Assembly: GCA_964352475.1 (NCBI GenBank)
Contig: CAYGSL010000006.1
Span: forward strand, 1-64,000
Direction of reading: 5' to 3'
Origin: JAUIET01 sp964352475
GTDB lineage: Bacteria; Pseudomonadota; Gammaproteobacteria; Pseudomonadales; JAUIET01
Length of the DNA stretch: 64,000 bases
Below the pieces are notes generated by a model. That model was not told the DNA's origin and ran no database searches. It saw only the letters and a program-made list of their open reading frames with translations. Positions 25,692-33,188 of this stretch are shown in pieces; position 1 is the first letter of the stretch; the number at the start of each line of letters is the position of its first letter. Position numbers and translations under genes: made by a program.

Positions 25692-26498
25692 CTACTTCTT
25701 CTTTTTGCGAGCAGCTTTCTTTTTACCGGCCGCTTTTCGCTTGGCTGGGGCTTTCTTCTTAGCCGCTTTTTTACGAGCAGGTGCCTTTTTCTTAGCCGCC
25801 TTTTTCTTGGCTGGCTTTTTCTTGGCTACCTTCTTCTTAGCTGCTTTTTTCTTTGCAGGTTTCTTAGCGGCTTTTTTCTTAGCCGGCTTTTTAGCTGCCT
25901 TCTTTTTAGCAGCGGCTGCTTTTTTCTTAGCGGCTGCAGCGGCTTTCTTCTTCGCGGCTGCGGCTTTTTTCTTGTCAGCTGCGGCTTTTCGCTTTGCAGC
26001 AGCGGCTGCGCGCTTCTTATCAGCGGCAGCTTTCTTCTTAGCGGCGGCGGCGGCTTTTTTGTCCGCTGCTTTCTGCTTCTTGGCGGCTGCTGCGGCGGCC
26101 TTGGCCACTAGCTTCGCTTCGAAATCGGCTACTGCCTTCTTCAGAGCTGCGTCTGCCTTCACTTGTACTAGCTTTTCCCTGGCCGCAGATGCTCGGGCGC
26201 GAAGCGCACGCAACTTGCCAGAAGTACTGGTCGCAGCTGCACCAGCTTTCTTCGCTGCTGCTCTGTCCCCTTTGCTCTTTGATTTAGACGCTGCTTTGCG
26301 AGCAGACGCTGCTTTACGCCGCTCCGCTTTCAATGCACGACTTTGCGCCTTGATTTCTTTCTGTAGCTTGGCCAGCGCGTCCTGCGCTTTCTTTACTGCT
26401 GGGGCGACGGCCGCTTTTTTGCGTTTGGCCGGCGCCTTTTTAGCTGCTGGCTTTCTTGCTGTTGCTTTTCTCTTTACAGCTTTCTTTGCTTGAGGCAT
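25692..26498 (-). CDS. AlgP/histone H1-like Lys-Ala-rich protein
   Basis: 268 residues with an AGGAGAAG ribosome site. A central segment (about residues 35-130) rich in Lys, Arg, Ala and Glu is likely helical or coiled; the C-terminal half is built from degenerate KKAAA, KKPAKKKAA repeats ending in KKK. This is the organisation of Pseudomonas AlgP (AlgR3) and of histone H1-like Hc1 proteins, which bind DNA through the basic tail. The repeat DNA is prone to length variation. It is preceded by a 230-bp AT-rich region without genes that presumably holds its promoter. DNA binding is expected; regulatory targets are unknown. Confidence 0.8.
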   Translation of the reverse strand: MPQAKKAVKRKATARKPAAKKAPAKRKKAAVAPAVKKAQDALAKLQKEIKAQSRALKAERRKAASARKAASKSKSKGDRAAAKKAGAAATSTSGKLRALRARASAAREKLVQVKADAALKKAVADFEAKLVAKAAAAAAKKQKAADKKAAAAAKKKAAADKKRAAAAAKRKAAADKKKAAAAKKKAAAAAKKKAAAAKKKAAKKPAKKKAAKKPAKKKAAKKKVAKKKPAKKKAAKKKAPARKKAAKKKAPAKRKAAGKKKAARKKKK

Positions 26499-26728
26499 TT
26501 TCTTCTCCTATGAAGTTGCTAATGCGCTAACAGTAAAAACAGGCACGCGCTTGTTAATAGTGTTGGGAGAAATAATAGGCAATAAAATCGAGCATTTCAC
26601 GCGCATATGAACAAACCACGCGATTATTTTTGTTTATTTTTATCATTTTGGCGTGTTTTTAAACGAAACTGGGAATTACGCGCGAAATTTCGCAACAGCA
26701 AAGAAAAATAACAGTTAACTAAAAGTGT

Positions 26729-27697
26729 TTATGAAAGTTGAAGAAAAGATTCTTCAACCAAGGTGCGCAGTAATAAACTATGTGCATCGGAATCATTTAG
26801 GCATGGAATATATTCGAAGTCCTTACCACCTGCCTGCAAAAATATTTCTCTATTTTCTTGAGAAATTTCTTCCAACGTCTCCAGGCAGTCGGCAGCAAAC
26901 GCTGGGCAGATGACATCAACAGCCAAATTTCTGGCGCCGAGTTCTGTCAGTGTTTCGCTGGTATAAGGCTGCAACCATTCTTGCTTGCCAAAACGGCTTT
27001 GATAACTCAGCGTCCATTGGTCTGCTGTTAAACCAAGCTCTTCCGCCAGCATTTTTGCGGTTGTTTCGCAGTGCTGTTGATACGGATCACCTTTGTCGAC
27101 GTTCACGGCTGGAATACCATGAAAGGAAAGCAGTAAATGCCGTGGTGTATCAGAAGCAGGTCTATTTTCCCGAACAGATTCTGCTAGAGCATTTATATAT
27201 AAAGGGTGATCGTGATAGTCGCGAACAATCTGCAAGGCAGGCAAATTTCTTTTCTTTTTTACATACGAAGCCACTTGATCGTAAATGCTGGCAGTGGTTG
27301 TTGCCGAATATTGCGGGTACAGCGGCAATATCAGAATTTTATCTATGCCTTCGCTGCGCATCAAATCGATGGTGTCTGCCAGCAATGGCTCGCTATACGT
27401 CAACGCGTAAGCAACACGTATGTCTGCACCCGATAAATCCCGACGTAGTTTTTCACACTGTCGCTCGGTGATGACCTTCAGCGGCGAACCACCTTCCCAC
27501 CAAATCTCGTGATACGCGCGCGCTACTCGTTTGCTTCGAATAGGCAAGATGATGCCGTATAAAATTGGATACCAGAGTATTCTCGGCAGCTCCACAACGC
27601 GTTGGTCGCCAAGAAATGGCGCCAGAAATTGGCGCACAGCTTTTGCGGTGGGCGCAGTGGGAGTGCCGAGATTACAAAGAATGAGGCCTTGTTTCAT
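26729..27697 (-). CDS. hemH: ferrochelatase
   Basis: 322 residues, HemH family, inserts Fe2+ into protoporphyrin IX. Seen are the N-terminal GLILCNLGTPTAPTAKAVRQFL, the catalytic-histidine segment LLLSFHGIPAVNVDKGDPY and YQSRFGKQEWLQPYT, and the C-terminal PAFAADCLETLEEI with its Glu. Shorter members lack the C-terminal membrane anchor, as here. It follows adk on the same strand after 45 bp, and is followed by the AT-rich leader of the AlgP-like gene. Confidence 0.95.
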   Translation of the reverse strand: MKQGLILCNLGTPTAPTAKAVRQFLAPFLGDQRVVELPRILWYPILYGIILPIRSKRVARAYHEIWWEGGSPLKVITERQCEKLRRDLSGADIRVAYALTYSEPLLADTIDLMRSEGIDKILILPLYPQYSATTTASIYDQVASYVKKKRNLPALQIVRDYHDHPLYINALAESVRENRPASDTPRHLLLSFHGIPAVNVDKGDPYQQHCETTAKMLAEELGLTADQWTLSYQSRFGKQEWLQPYTSETLTELGARNLAVDVICPAFAADCLETLEEISQENREIFLQAGGKDFEYIPCLNDSDAHSLLLRTLVEESFLQLS

Positions 27698-27742
27698 TGC
27701 GAAACATTGGCCGTTAAGAAATGAAAGCGGTAGAACAAGGCG

Positions 27743-28393
27743 CTACTCGGTTCCCAATGATTCAAAGATAGCATCGCGAATATCATCGACGGAACCAATG
27801 CCCTCTATGCGATGATAATCAGGCGCGTCACTGGAGCTCATGTCTTTATAAAAGCTCACCAGTGGTTCAGTTTGCTGATGATACACATCCAGACGATTTC
27901 GTACTGTGGCTTCCTGGTCGTCATCGCGCTGAACCAGATCTTCTCCGGTTTCATCGTCTTTGCCTGCTACCTTCGGCGGGTTATAGCTAATGTGATAGAC
28001 ACGTCCCGAACCCTCATGCACACGACGCCCACTAAGGCGCTCTACAATCGCGTCATCGTCTACGGCAATTTCAACAACATGATCAATGGAAACATTCACT
28101 GTCACCAGCGCTTCGGCTTGAGGAATGGTGCGAGGAAAACCATCAAACAGAAAACCATTAGCGCAATCATCTTCGCTGATTCGCTCTTTGACAAGTCCGA
28201 TAATAATGTCGTCTGAGATAAGCTCTCCGCTGTCCATTATTTTCTTTGCAGCCAGCCCCAGAGGTGTTCCCGCTTTTACCGCGGCACGCAACATATCACC
28301 AGTGGATATTTGCGGTATGGCGTAATGCTCCATAATGTGTTGTGCCTGAGTGCCTTTACCCGCACCCGGTGGGCCTAGCAGAATAATTCGCAT
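27743..28393 (-). CDS. adk: adenylate kinase
   Basis: 216 residues from ATG 28393; 20 further codons upstream are open but precede the family start MRIILLGPPGAGKGTQA. Walker A GPPGAGKGTQ, AMP-binding ISTGDMLRAAVK and GFPRTIPQAEAL, and the LID region GRRVHEGSGRVYHISYNPPK of the long bacterial form, without zinc cysteines. Interconverts ATP + AMP with 2 ADP. Co-directional with hemH. Confidence 0.96.
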   Translation of the reverse strand: MRIILLGPPGAGKGTQAQHIMEHYAIPQISTGDMLRAAVKAGTPLGLAAKKIMDSGELISDDIIIGLVKERISEDDCANGFLFDGFPRTIPQAEALVTVNVSIDHVVEIAVDDDAIVERLSGRRVHEGSGRVYHISYNPPKVAGKDDETGEDLVQRDDDQEATVRNRLDVYHQQTEPLVSFYKDMSSSDAPDYHRIEGIGSVDDIRDAIFESLGTE

Positions 28394-28519
28394 ACTGTAT
28401 CCTCTTGATCTTGCCGCGAACGGAACGATACACAGTATAGTCGGGTCAAACAAGCGGCAATGTGACTCTGCTAGTGGTCTGACTACCGGTCACCTTGGTA
28501 CTTTTAGGAGCAATAAAGA

Positions 28520-29056
28520 ATGCCGAAGCAGCGTGCGAGAACAAACGCCAGATTGGGTATGCGCAGCATTATTAGCGTATTGACCTTAGCCTTGGCAGCG
28601 TGTGCTGGTTACGATGTGAGCCTGAATGACAGACTGATTTACACCCCCAAAGAGCTGTTTACCGATTTTTCTGTCAATGACGCAGCCCTGCAGGATTGCG
28701 TCAACCAGACCCTGGAATACCAAAAAGCAACATCAGCAGCTCAACTGGCGACCTTAAACTGCAGCGCAGCCGGCATCCGCAGTCTCGATGGGCTGAGCAC
28801 CTTCAGCAATATCACTCACTTGAAGCTTAGCGTGAATAAATTGACCAACATTGATGTGCTGGCTGAGCTCACCAGATTGCAAGTCTTGCATCTTGACGAA
28901 AATAAAATAAACAACATATCTGTTCTCTTCGCTCTGCCAGAATTGCAAACACTCAGCGTGAAAAAAAATTCGGCGATAGATTGTGCCGCGCTGGAATCAT
29001 TGAACAAGCTCAGGCCAACGCTGAAAATTTCGTCTCCTGGGCATTGCGAGCGCTAA
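28520..29056 (+). CDS. leucine-rich-repeat lipoprotein
   Basis: 178 residues; AGGAG lies nine bases before ATG 28520. A basic start is followed by a hydrophobic stretch and a lipobox LALAAC (Cys near residue 28), so the mature protein should be lipid-anchored. Residues about 80-165 hold three to four short internalin-type leucine-rich repeats (ITHLKLSVNKLTNIDVL, LQVLHLDENKINNISVL, LQTLSVKKNSAIDC). Cysteine pairs in the mature part may form disulfides. Its 3' end overlaps the opposite MBL hydrolase gene by 47 bp. No known function; protein binding is the usual role of such repeats. Confidence 0.75.
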   Translation: MPKQRARTNARLGMRSIISVLTLALAACAGYDVSLNDRLIYTPKELFTDFSVNDAALQDCVNQTLEYQKATSAAQLATLNCSAAGIRSLDGLSTFSNITHLKLSVNKLTNIDVLAELTRLQVLHLDENKINNISVLFALPELQTLSVKKNSAIDCAALESLNKLRPTLKISSPGHCER

Positions 29057-29867
29057 GCGATAGAACAGGCATCCAGGCTGAGCCACTGTCTTGACTTGCA
29101 TACGCAAATTCAACAGGGTAAGCACTCTGCAGCGCCGGCTGCAGTACCGCTTCAACCGCTTCAACGCTATTATTCTTTTCACTGATGTGTGCAATCAGTA
29201 TTCGTTGCAAGCGCTGCAGATTAATTTGTGCCAGAAACATGGAAGCCTGCGAATTACTCAAATGACCCCAATCACCGCCCACACGTGCCTTCAGGCTTGC
29301 TGGGTAAGGGCCAAATTGCAACATATCTGTGTCGTGATTAAATTCTAGCAACAAGGAATCCACGTTCTGGAAATGGTCAATCACATGTTTTGAAATACTG
29401 CCGATATCAGTGAGTATTCCAAAACGCCGCAGATTGTTTTGAATGACAAACTGCAATGGTTCACGAGCGTCGTGCGGCACCAGCACCGGCAATACCTCTA
29501 GCTCCCCTACTTTAATACACTCACCACAATTGATGTGACGAACGTCAACAGCATCAAGCTTCGCACCGCGCTCTCTGAGAGCTACACTGCTACCCCAGCT
29601 GGTGTACAGCGGTATATTTAACTGACGACATAAAGAGGCTACACCAGAGCTATGATCACTATGCTCATGTGTTAGAAACACACAGTCAATATCTGAACCG
29701 GATATTCCAAGCCGGGGTAGTCGTTTTAGTAGTTCGGTGGCCGAGAAGCCACAGTCAATTAATAGCGTGGCTGAACCAGTTTTTACCAGAGTTGCATTAC
29801 CCTTGCTGCCACTTCCGACGCTGGCAAAGCAAAAATCGTCAGTATTCGAGAGTTCGCTCGTTTGCAT
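29010..29867 (-). CDS. MBL-fold metallo-hydrolase (WalJ/YycJ-like)
   Basis: 285 residues. N-terminal FASVGSGSKGNATLV and metal motif FLTHEHSDHSSGVASLCR identify the YycJ/WalJ-like branch of the metallo-beta-lactamase fold; later ligands include VPHDAREP and FNHDTDML, and the tail carries ILIAHISEKNNS. The bacterial branch includes 5'-3' DNA exonucleases. Its place after dapA and bamC matches the same gene order in Pseudomonas, where the MBL gene follows dapA and nlpB. The last 47 bp are shared with the opposite LRR lipoprotein gene. Confidence 0.85.
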   Translation of the reverse strand: MQTSELSNTDDFCFASVGSGSKGNATLVKTGSATLLIDCGFSATELLKRLPRLGISGSDIDCVFLTHEHSDHSSGVASLCRQLNIPLYTSWGSSVALRERGAKLDAVDVRHINCGECIKVGELEVLPVLVPHDAREPLQFVIQNNLRRFGILTDIGSISKHVIDHFQNVDSLLLEFNHDTDMLQFGPYPASLKARVGGDWGHLSNSQASMFLAQINLQRLQRILIAHISEKNNSVEAVEAVLQPALQSAYPVEFAYASQDSGSAWMPVLSLSARNAQETKFSALA

Positions 29868-29910
29868 TAATGACTAAGGCAACAACAGGGCATACGGAAC
29901 AAAATCTCGT

Positions 29911-30975
29911 TTAGGATAAAAAGCCTTTCAAACGCTCCAGCAATTCGCGAGCCCGTTTACTCTCAAGTGACTCTTCAGTGCCGGCATTGGAAATCTGAAT
30001 AGCGACCGCATCGCCTTTCGACTTCACTGTCAGCAAGTAATCTTCCGCGTTGCTTTGCTCAGTCTCGCCACCGAACAAGCGCCCAAAAAAGCCAGGCTTT
30101 TCCTTGTCTAACTCAGGTTGGTAGCTCACAAAATAAAGCCCCTTGCTTCTGTCGAGATCTGCTACGTTAAATTCAGCTTTACTGAGAGCCTGCCCAATTG
30201 ATGCCCATGCACGATCAAACGGCAGCTCCAGGGTAATGGTGGGCGTACCTTGTTCGTTGCGACCTAAACTAACCTTACTTGCCGAGCCAATGCCCTGGGC
30301 CAGTAAGGACACCGAACCGCTGCCATCAGTATTGGCAAGATGTTCCGCCAAGTGCCCAACCATCCATTCTTCGCGTTCATCATTGGTCGATTCTTCTGGC
30401 CAATCGTGTTGTGCTGGCAGATCTGCAGCACCCGGTAATTCGTACTGCAGAATATGCACTTCACTGCTATTACGTTGTACGCCTTGGTCAATGCGATACA
30501 TGTAACGCTCTCTGACATTTGGCGCATCGTCGGCTACCCTCTGTAACCACGTTGTTTCCAGCAAGCCTTGTGGCGCATCTTCACGCGTTAGCGGTATGCG
30601 GTTTTCAACCAGAAAATTCTTTACCCTTTGCCACAAATGGCTGGGCGGAATGTCAATCAAGAGCCAGCGATCTGAAGCCAACTTTTGAATACGAACAGTA
30701 TTACCGGTTCCAGCATTCAATAGTGGCGCTGGGCGCGGCACTTCAAAGTCTTCTGCGGGTAAATCGTTATTACGCACATCCGGAATCAGGAACAGTTCGT
30801 CTTGTTCGTACTTGCTCAAGTCTTCGGGAAGTTCAAGGCCAGGTAGTATCTGCTCTTCAAGGTAATCGTTCTTGCGGTCACGAAAATAACCATCATCACC
30901 AAACATCCAGGAGCAAGCCGGCAGCAGACTGGCAATTAGAACAATCAATAAACTTCGACTAGTACGTGTGATCAT
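29911..30975 (-). CDS. bamC: outer membrane protein assembly factor BamC
   Basis: 354 residues. Signal peptide with lipobox SLLPACSW (Cys near residue 21), then an unstructured N-terminal part, and two helix-grip domains (about 110-210 and 245-350, with WLLIDIPPSHLWQRVKNFL and LELPFDRAWASIGQALSKA). BamC is an accessory lipoprotein of the BAM complex. Start codon overlaps the dapA stop by four bases, the classical dapA-bamC pairing. Confidence 0.9.
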   Translation of the reverse strand: MITRTSRSLLIVLIASLLPACSWMFGDDGYFRDRKNDYLEEQILPGLELPEDLSKYEQDELFLIPDVRNNDLPAEDFEVPRPAPLLNAGTGNTVRIQKLASDRWLLIDIPPSHLWQRVKNFLVENRIPLTREDAPQGLLETTWLQRVADDAPNVRERYMYRIDQGVQRNSSEVHILQYELPGAADLPAQHDWPEESTNDEREEWMVGHLAEHLANTDGSGSVSLLAQGIGSASKVSLGRNEQGTPTITLELPFDRAWASIGQALSKAEFNVADLDRSKGLYFVSYQPELDKEKPGFFGRLFGGETEQSNAEDYLLTVKSKGDAVAIQISNAGTEESLESKRARELLERLKGFLS

Positions 30976-31862
30976 GCTGGCAACAGTTCCAATGCTTGCA
31001 AGGTTTCTTCCAGCGGCGCTTGATACTGCTCCGCCAACACGGTGAGTGGCAAGCGAATGCCCGGACCAATTTTACCCATGCGATACAAGGCCCATTTGCT
31101 TGGTATTGGATTAGATTCCAGAAACAGCTGACTGTGCAGTGCAGCAATTTCCGCATCCAGCCGCCTGGCAGTTTCAGCATCACCCGCTATTGCCGCAGCG
31201 CAAACGGCTGCCAACTGGCCAGGCACCACGTTTGCTGTTACCGAGATACTGCCTTTGCCACCACTCAACATCAAATCAACTGCCGTTGGATCATCACCGG
31301 AGTACACAAGCATTCGACCATTACATCGGTCAATCAGTTCCGCGCCTCTGGCAACATCGCCGGTGGCGTCTTTCAAGCCAATGATATTGTCTATGTCGGC
31401 CAGGCGCATAACAGTATCATTTTGCATATCGCAGGCCGTACGGCCCGGCACGTTATAAAGTATTTGCGGAATGGGTACTGCATCAGCAATGGCTTTAAAG
31501 TGTTGATACAGGCCTTCCTGGGTAGGCTTGTTGTAGTAAGGCGTTACCAGCAAGCAGGCGTCCGCCCCCACTTCTTCGGCATTGCGGGTTAACTCTATTG
31601 CTTCGCTGGTTGCATTGCCGCCACTGCCTGCAATCACAGGTACTCTGCCGGCCGCGTGTTTCACTACGCGCTCAATAACTCGAGGATGCTCGTCAAAATC
31701 GATGGTTGCAGATTCGCCGGTTGTTCCCACGGCAACAATCGCATTGGTACCTTGCTCAATATGCCAGTCAACCAGTGCGTCCAACTGCAGCCAGTCGATG
31801 CCACCATCCGCTTGCATGGGTGTTACCAACGCCACAATGCTACCTGTAATAGAGGTGCTCAT
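30972..31862 (-). CDS. dapA: 4-hydroxy-tetrahydrodipicolinate synthase
   Basis: 296 residues of the class I aldolase DHDPS family. Visible are GTTGESATI near residue 45, YYNKPTQEGLYQHF, the catalytic tyrosine in YNVPGRTACDM and Schiff-base lysine in IIGLKDATGD, plus YSGDDPTAVD. It condenses pyruvate with aspartate semialdehyde in lysine/diaminopimelate synthesis. It heads the dapA-bamC-MBL operon; its promoter must lie in the 760-bp region that contains repeat copies C and D. Confidence 0.96.
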   Translation of the reverse strand: MSTSITGSIVALVTPMQADGGIDWLQLDALVDWHIEQGTNAIVAVGTTGESATIDFDEHPRVIERVVKHAAGRVPVIAGSGGNATSEAIELTRNAEEVGADACLLVTPYYNKPTQEGLYQHFKAIADAVPIPQILYNVPGRTACDMQNDTVMRLADIDNIIGLKDATGDVARGAELIDRCNGRMLVYSGDDPTAVDLMLSGGKGSISVTANVVPGQLAAVCAAAIAGDAETARRLDAEIAALHSQLFLESNPIPSKWALYRMGKIGPGIRLPLTVLAEQYQAPLEETLQALELLPA

Positions 31863-31982
31863 ACTCTGCCTCCGAATTTTGCAGGGGCGTATGGTACTTA
31901 GGGCGGTGAGGGCTTACAAGGAAGTATTGCAGGGTAAGGGGAATCAGCGAGCTACAACTATTGGCTTTGGTGCGCTTGACGA

Positions 31983-32128
31983 GTCCGGTGATGAAGTACG
32001 TACCGACTGGCGGGACACGACGTGAACCCATCCATGGGGTCTTCCCTAAAGGACCTACTGTTGGTGTGTTCGAGGTCCCTCTCTCACACAGTCCCGCCAG
32101 TCGGTACGTACTTCATCACCTCAGTGCC
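31983..32128 (-). repeat. Paired-arm repeat element, copy C
   Basis: Read on the minus strand: flank GGCACTGA (32128-32121), arm 32120-32091, core 32090-32017 (74 nt), arm 32016-31987, flank GGAC. The two arms are perfect reverse complements over 30 positions. The core matches copy A at 71 of 74 positions, while the arm differs from A at 11 positions, each compensated on the other side. It lies about 120 bp upstream of dapA. Confidence 0.9.
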
Positions 32129-32152
32129 AAATAAGGGCCGCGCTACGGTGAC

Positions 32153-32312
32153 GGCACTGAGGTGCTGAGCTGAATATTGGCTAGCGGGACTGTTTGAGAC
32201 ATGGATGTCGAAAACAAGACTCCATGGATGGATTTAAAGCTGGCCCCGCGAGCACAGCGAGTGTTTTGGGTCCGGCGTGTCCCGCTAGCCAATATTTAGT
32301 TCGGCACCGGTC
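32153..32312 (+). repeat. Paired-arm repeat element, copy D (divergent core)
   Basis: Flank GGCACTGA (32153-32160), left arm 32161-32190, core 32191-32278 (88 nt), right arm 32279-32308, flank GGTC. Arms form 27 Watson-Crick pairs plus three G.T pairs (32166 with 32303, 32169 with 32300, 32172 with 32297). The core keeps TCCATGGATGG and CGGCGT but is otherwise diverged, with an extra GC-rich block near 32240-32272. Copies C and D face each other flank to flank with 24 bp between. Confidence 0.85.
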
Positions 32313-32622
32313 TCAACTTTGGCACTGGGTATCAGGAATTGGTTTAAAAGCTAGTTATACCCAAGCTGATATTGAGCATCATCTTCAGGCGTTTTCTTCT
32401 CAGGGCGGGACACTGGAAAATCGCGAGTTGCACGAATCTCAAAGTGAGTTGTCTTAGTTCTTGAGAGCTTTGACTGGCTTGCGGCAGAATCCAATCGTAA
32501 GGTACTCGAATTCGAGGCTGGTTGATCTTTTACTAATGACTTATTCATGGCAAAGTGTACAAATGATGCGCTATGTGCAACTTGCACCATTTGTTTAAAG
32601 CTGTCTATAACGTTAAGGGCAT
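32313..32622. other. rest of the dapA / DUF3806 intergenic region; possible gene remnant
   Basis: Together with copies C and D this makes a 760-bp stretch without an intact gene. A plus-strand frame ending at 32457 reads KASYTQADIEHHLQAFSS about 35 residues before its stop, which faintly recalls the C-terminal end of alpha-oxoamine synthase/KBL-type PLP enzymes (xHTxxDIxxxxxAF). It may be a decayed tail or chance. The part 32460-32622 is AT-rich and should contain the promoter of the downstream gene. Confidence 0.3.
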
Positions 32623-33171
32623 ATGTTCATGATTTTACATTATTTTAGCCAAAAGTTAACCATCGCTACAATTGCTGTGGCTGGACTACTCATGGCCATC
32701 AGCTCGCCCTCATTCGCCACCAGCCTCACTGCTGAATTTGAGATTAGACCCTTTGGGCCCGGCGACACTCTGTTTTTACAGTCGCAGCAAAAGCTTGCCA
32801 AAGACATGGTCTACGACAGTCTTCTGACCCGATTAACCGGTGACAAAGAGAAAGATTTGCGCTTGCTGCAACAACTTGTTGATCGCAAAACCCTACGCCC
32901 CGACCAGCGTCGGGAGTTGCAGGCTCTGGGCAGTGTGCTCGGACAACTGCTGAAAAAGGAGTTTCGCCTGGAATGGGTGGTCTATGTAGACCAGCTGGGC
33001 CGCAGCCGCGGTTTGCAAATAGATGGCACTCGCCAGGTTATTTTCCCGCTGACAATGATCTCAAGACGGCTGGAAGCCGATGCCAGGATTGATGTGCAAA
33101 GAATTTATGACAAGGCCAGCGAAATTGTTCGCTACACCCGCGCCAACCGACCGTTATTCAACAGCGATTAG
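32623..33171 (+). CDS. DUF3806-domain exported protein
   Basis: 182 residues (ATG 32623 or 32629). A signal peptide ends near SSPSFA. The mature part has the DUF3806 pattern: DLRLLQQLVDRKTLRPDQ, ELQALGSVLGQLLKKEF, LEWVVYVDQLGRSRGLQ, FPLTMISRRLEA and a late VQRIYDKA. The family is widespread in Pseudomonas and relatives and has no known function. It stands alone, tail-to-tail with the DUF1631 gene, 17 bp apart. Confidence 0.8.
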   Translation: MFMILHYFSQKLTIATIAVAGLLMAISSPSFATSLTAEFEIRPFGPGDTLFLQSQQKLAKDMVYDSLLTRLTGDKEKDLRLLQQLVDRKTLRPDQRRELQALGSVLGQLLKKEFRLEWVVYVDQLGRSRGLQIDGTRQVIFPLTMISRRLEADARIDVQRIYDKASEIVRYTRANRPLFNSD

Positions 33172-33188
33172 CGCATCTGATAGAGCAT

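Noticed and set aside
25663..26493. 276-codon plus-strand frame rich in Phe, Leu and Ala
   Set aside because: It is the complement of the Lys/Ala repeat gene on the minus strand; repeated KKAAA codons read backwards give a stop-free hydrophobic frame.
32351..32590. 79-codon minus-strand frame upstream of dapA
   Set aside because: No ribosome site, no recognisable family, biased composition; likely random.
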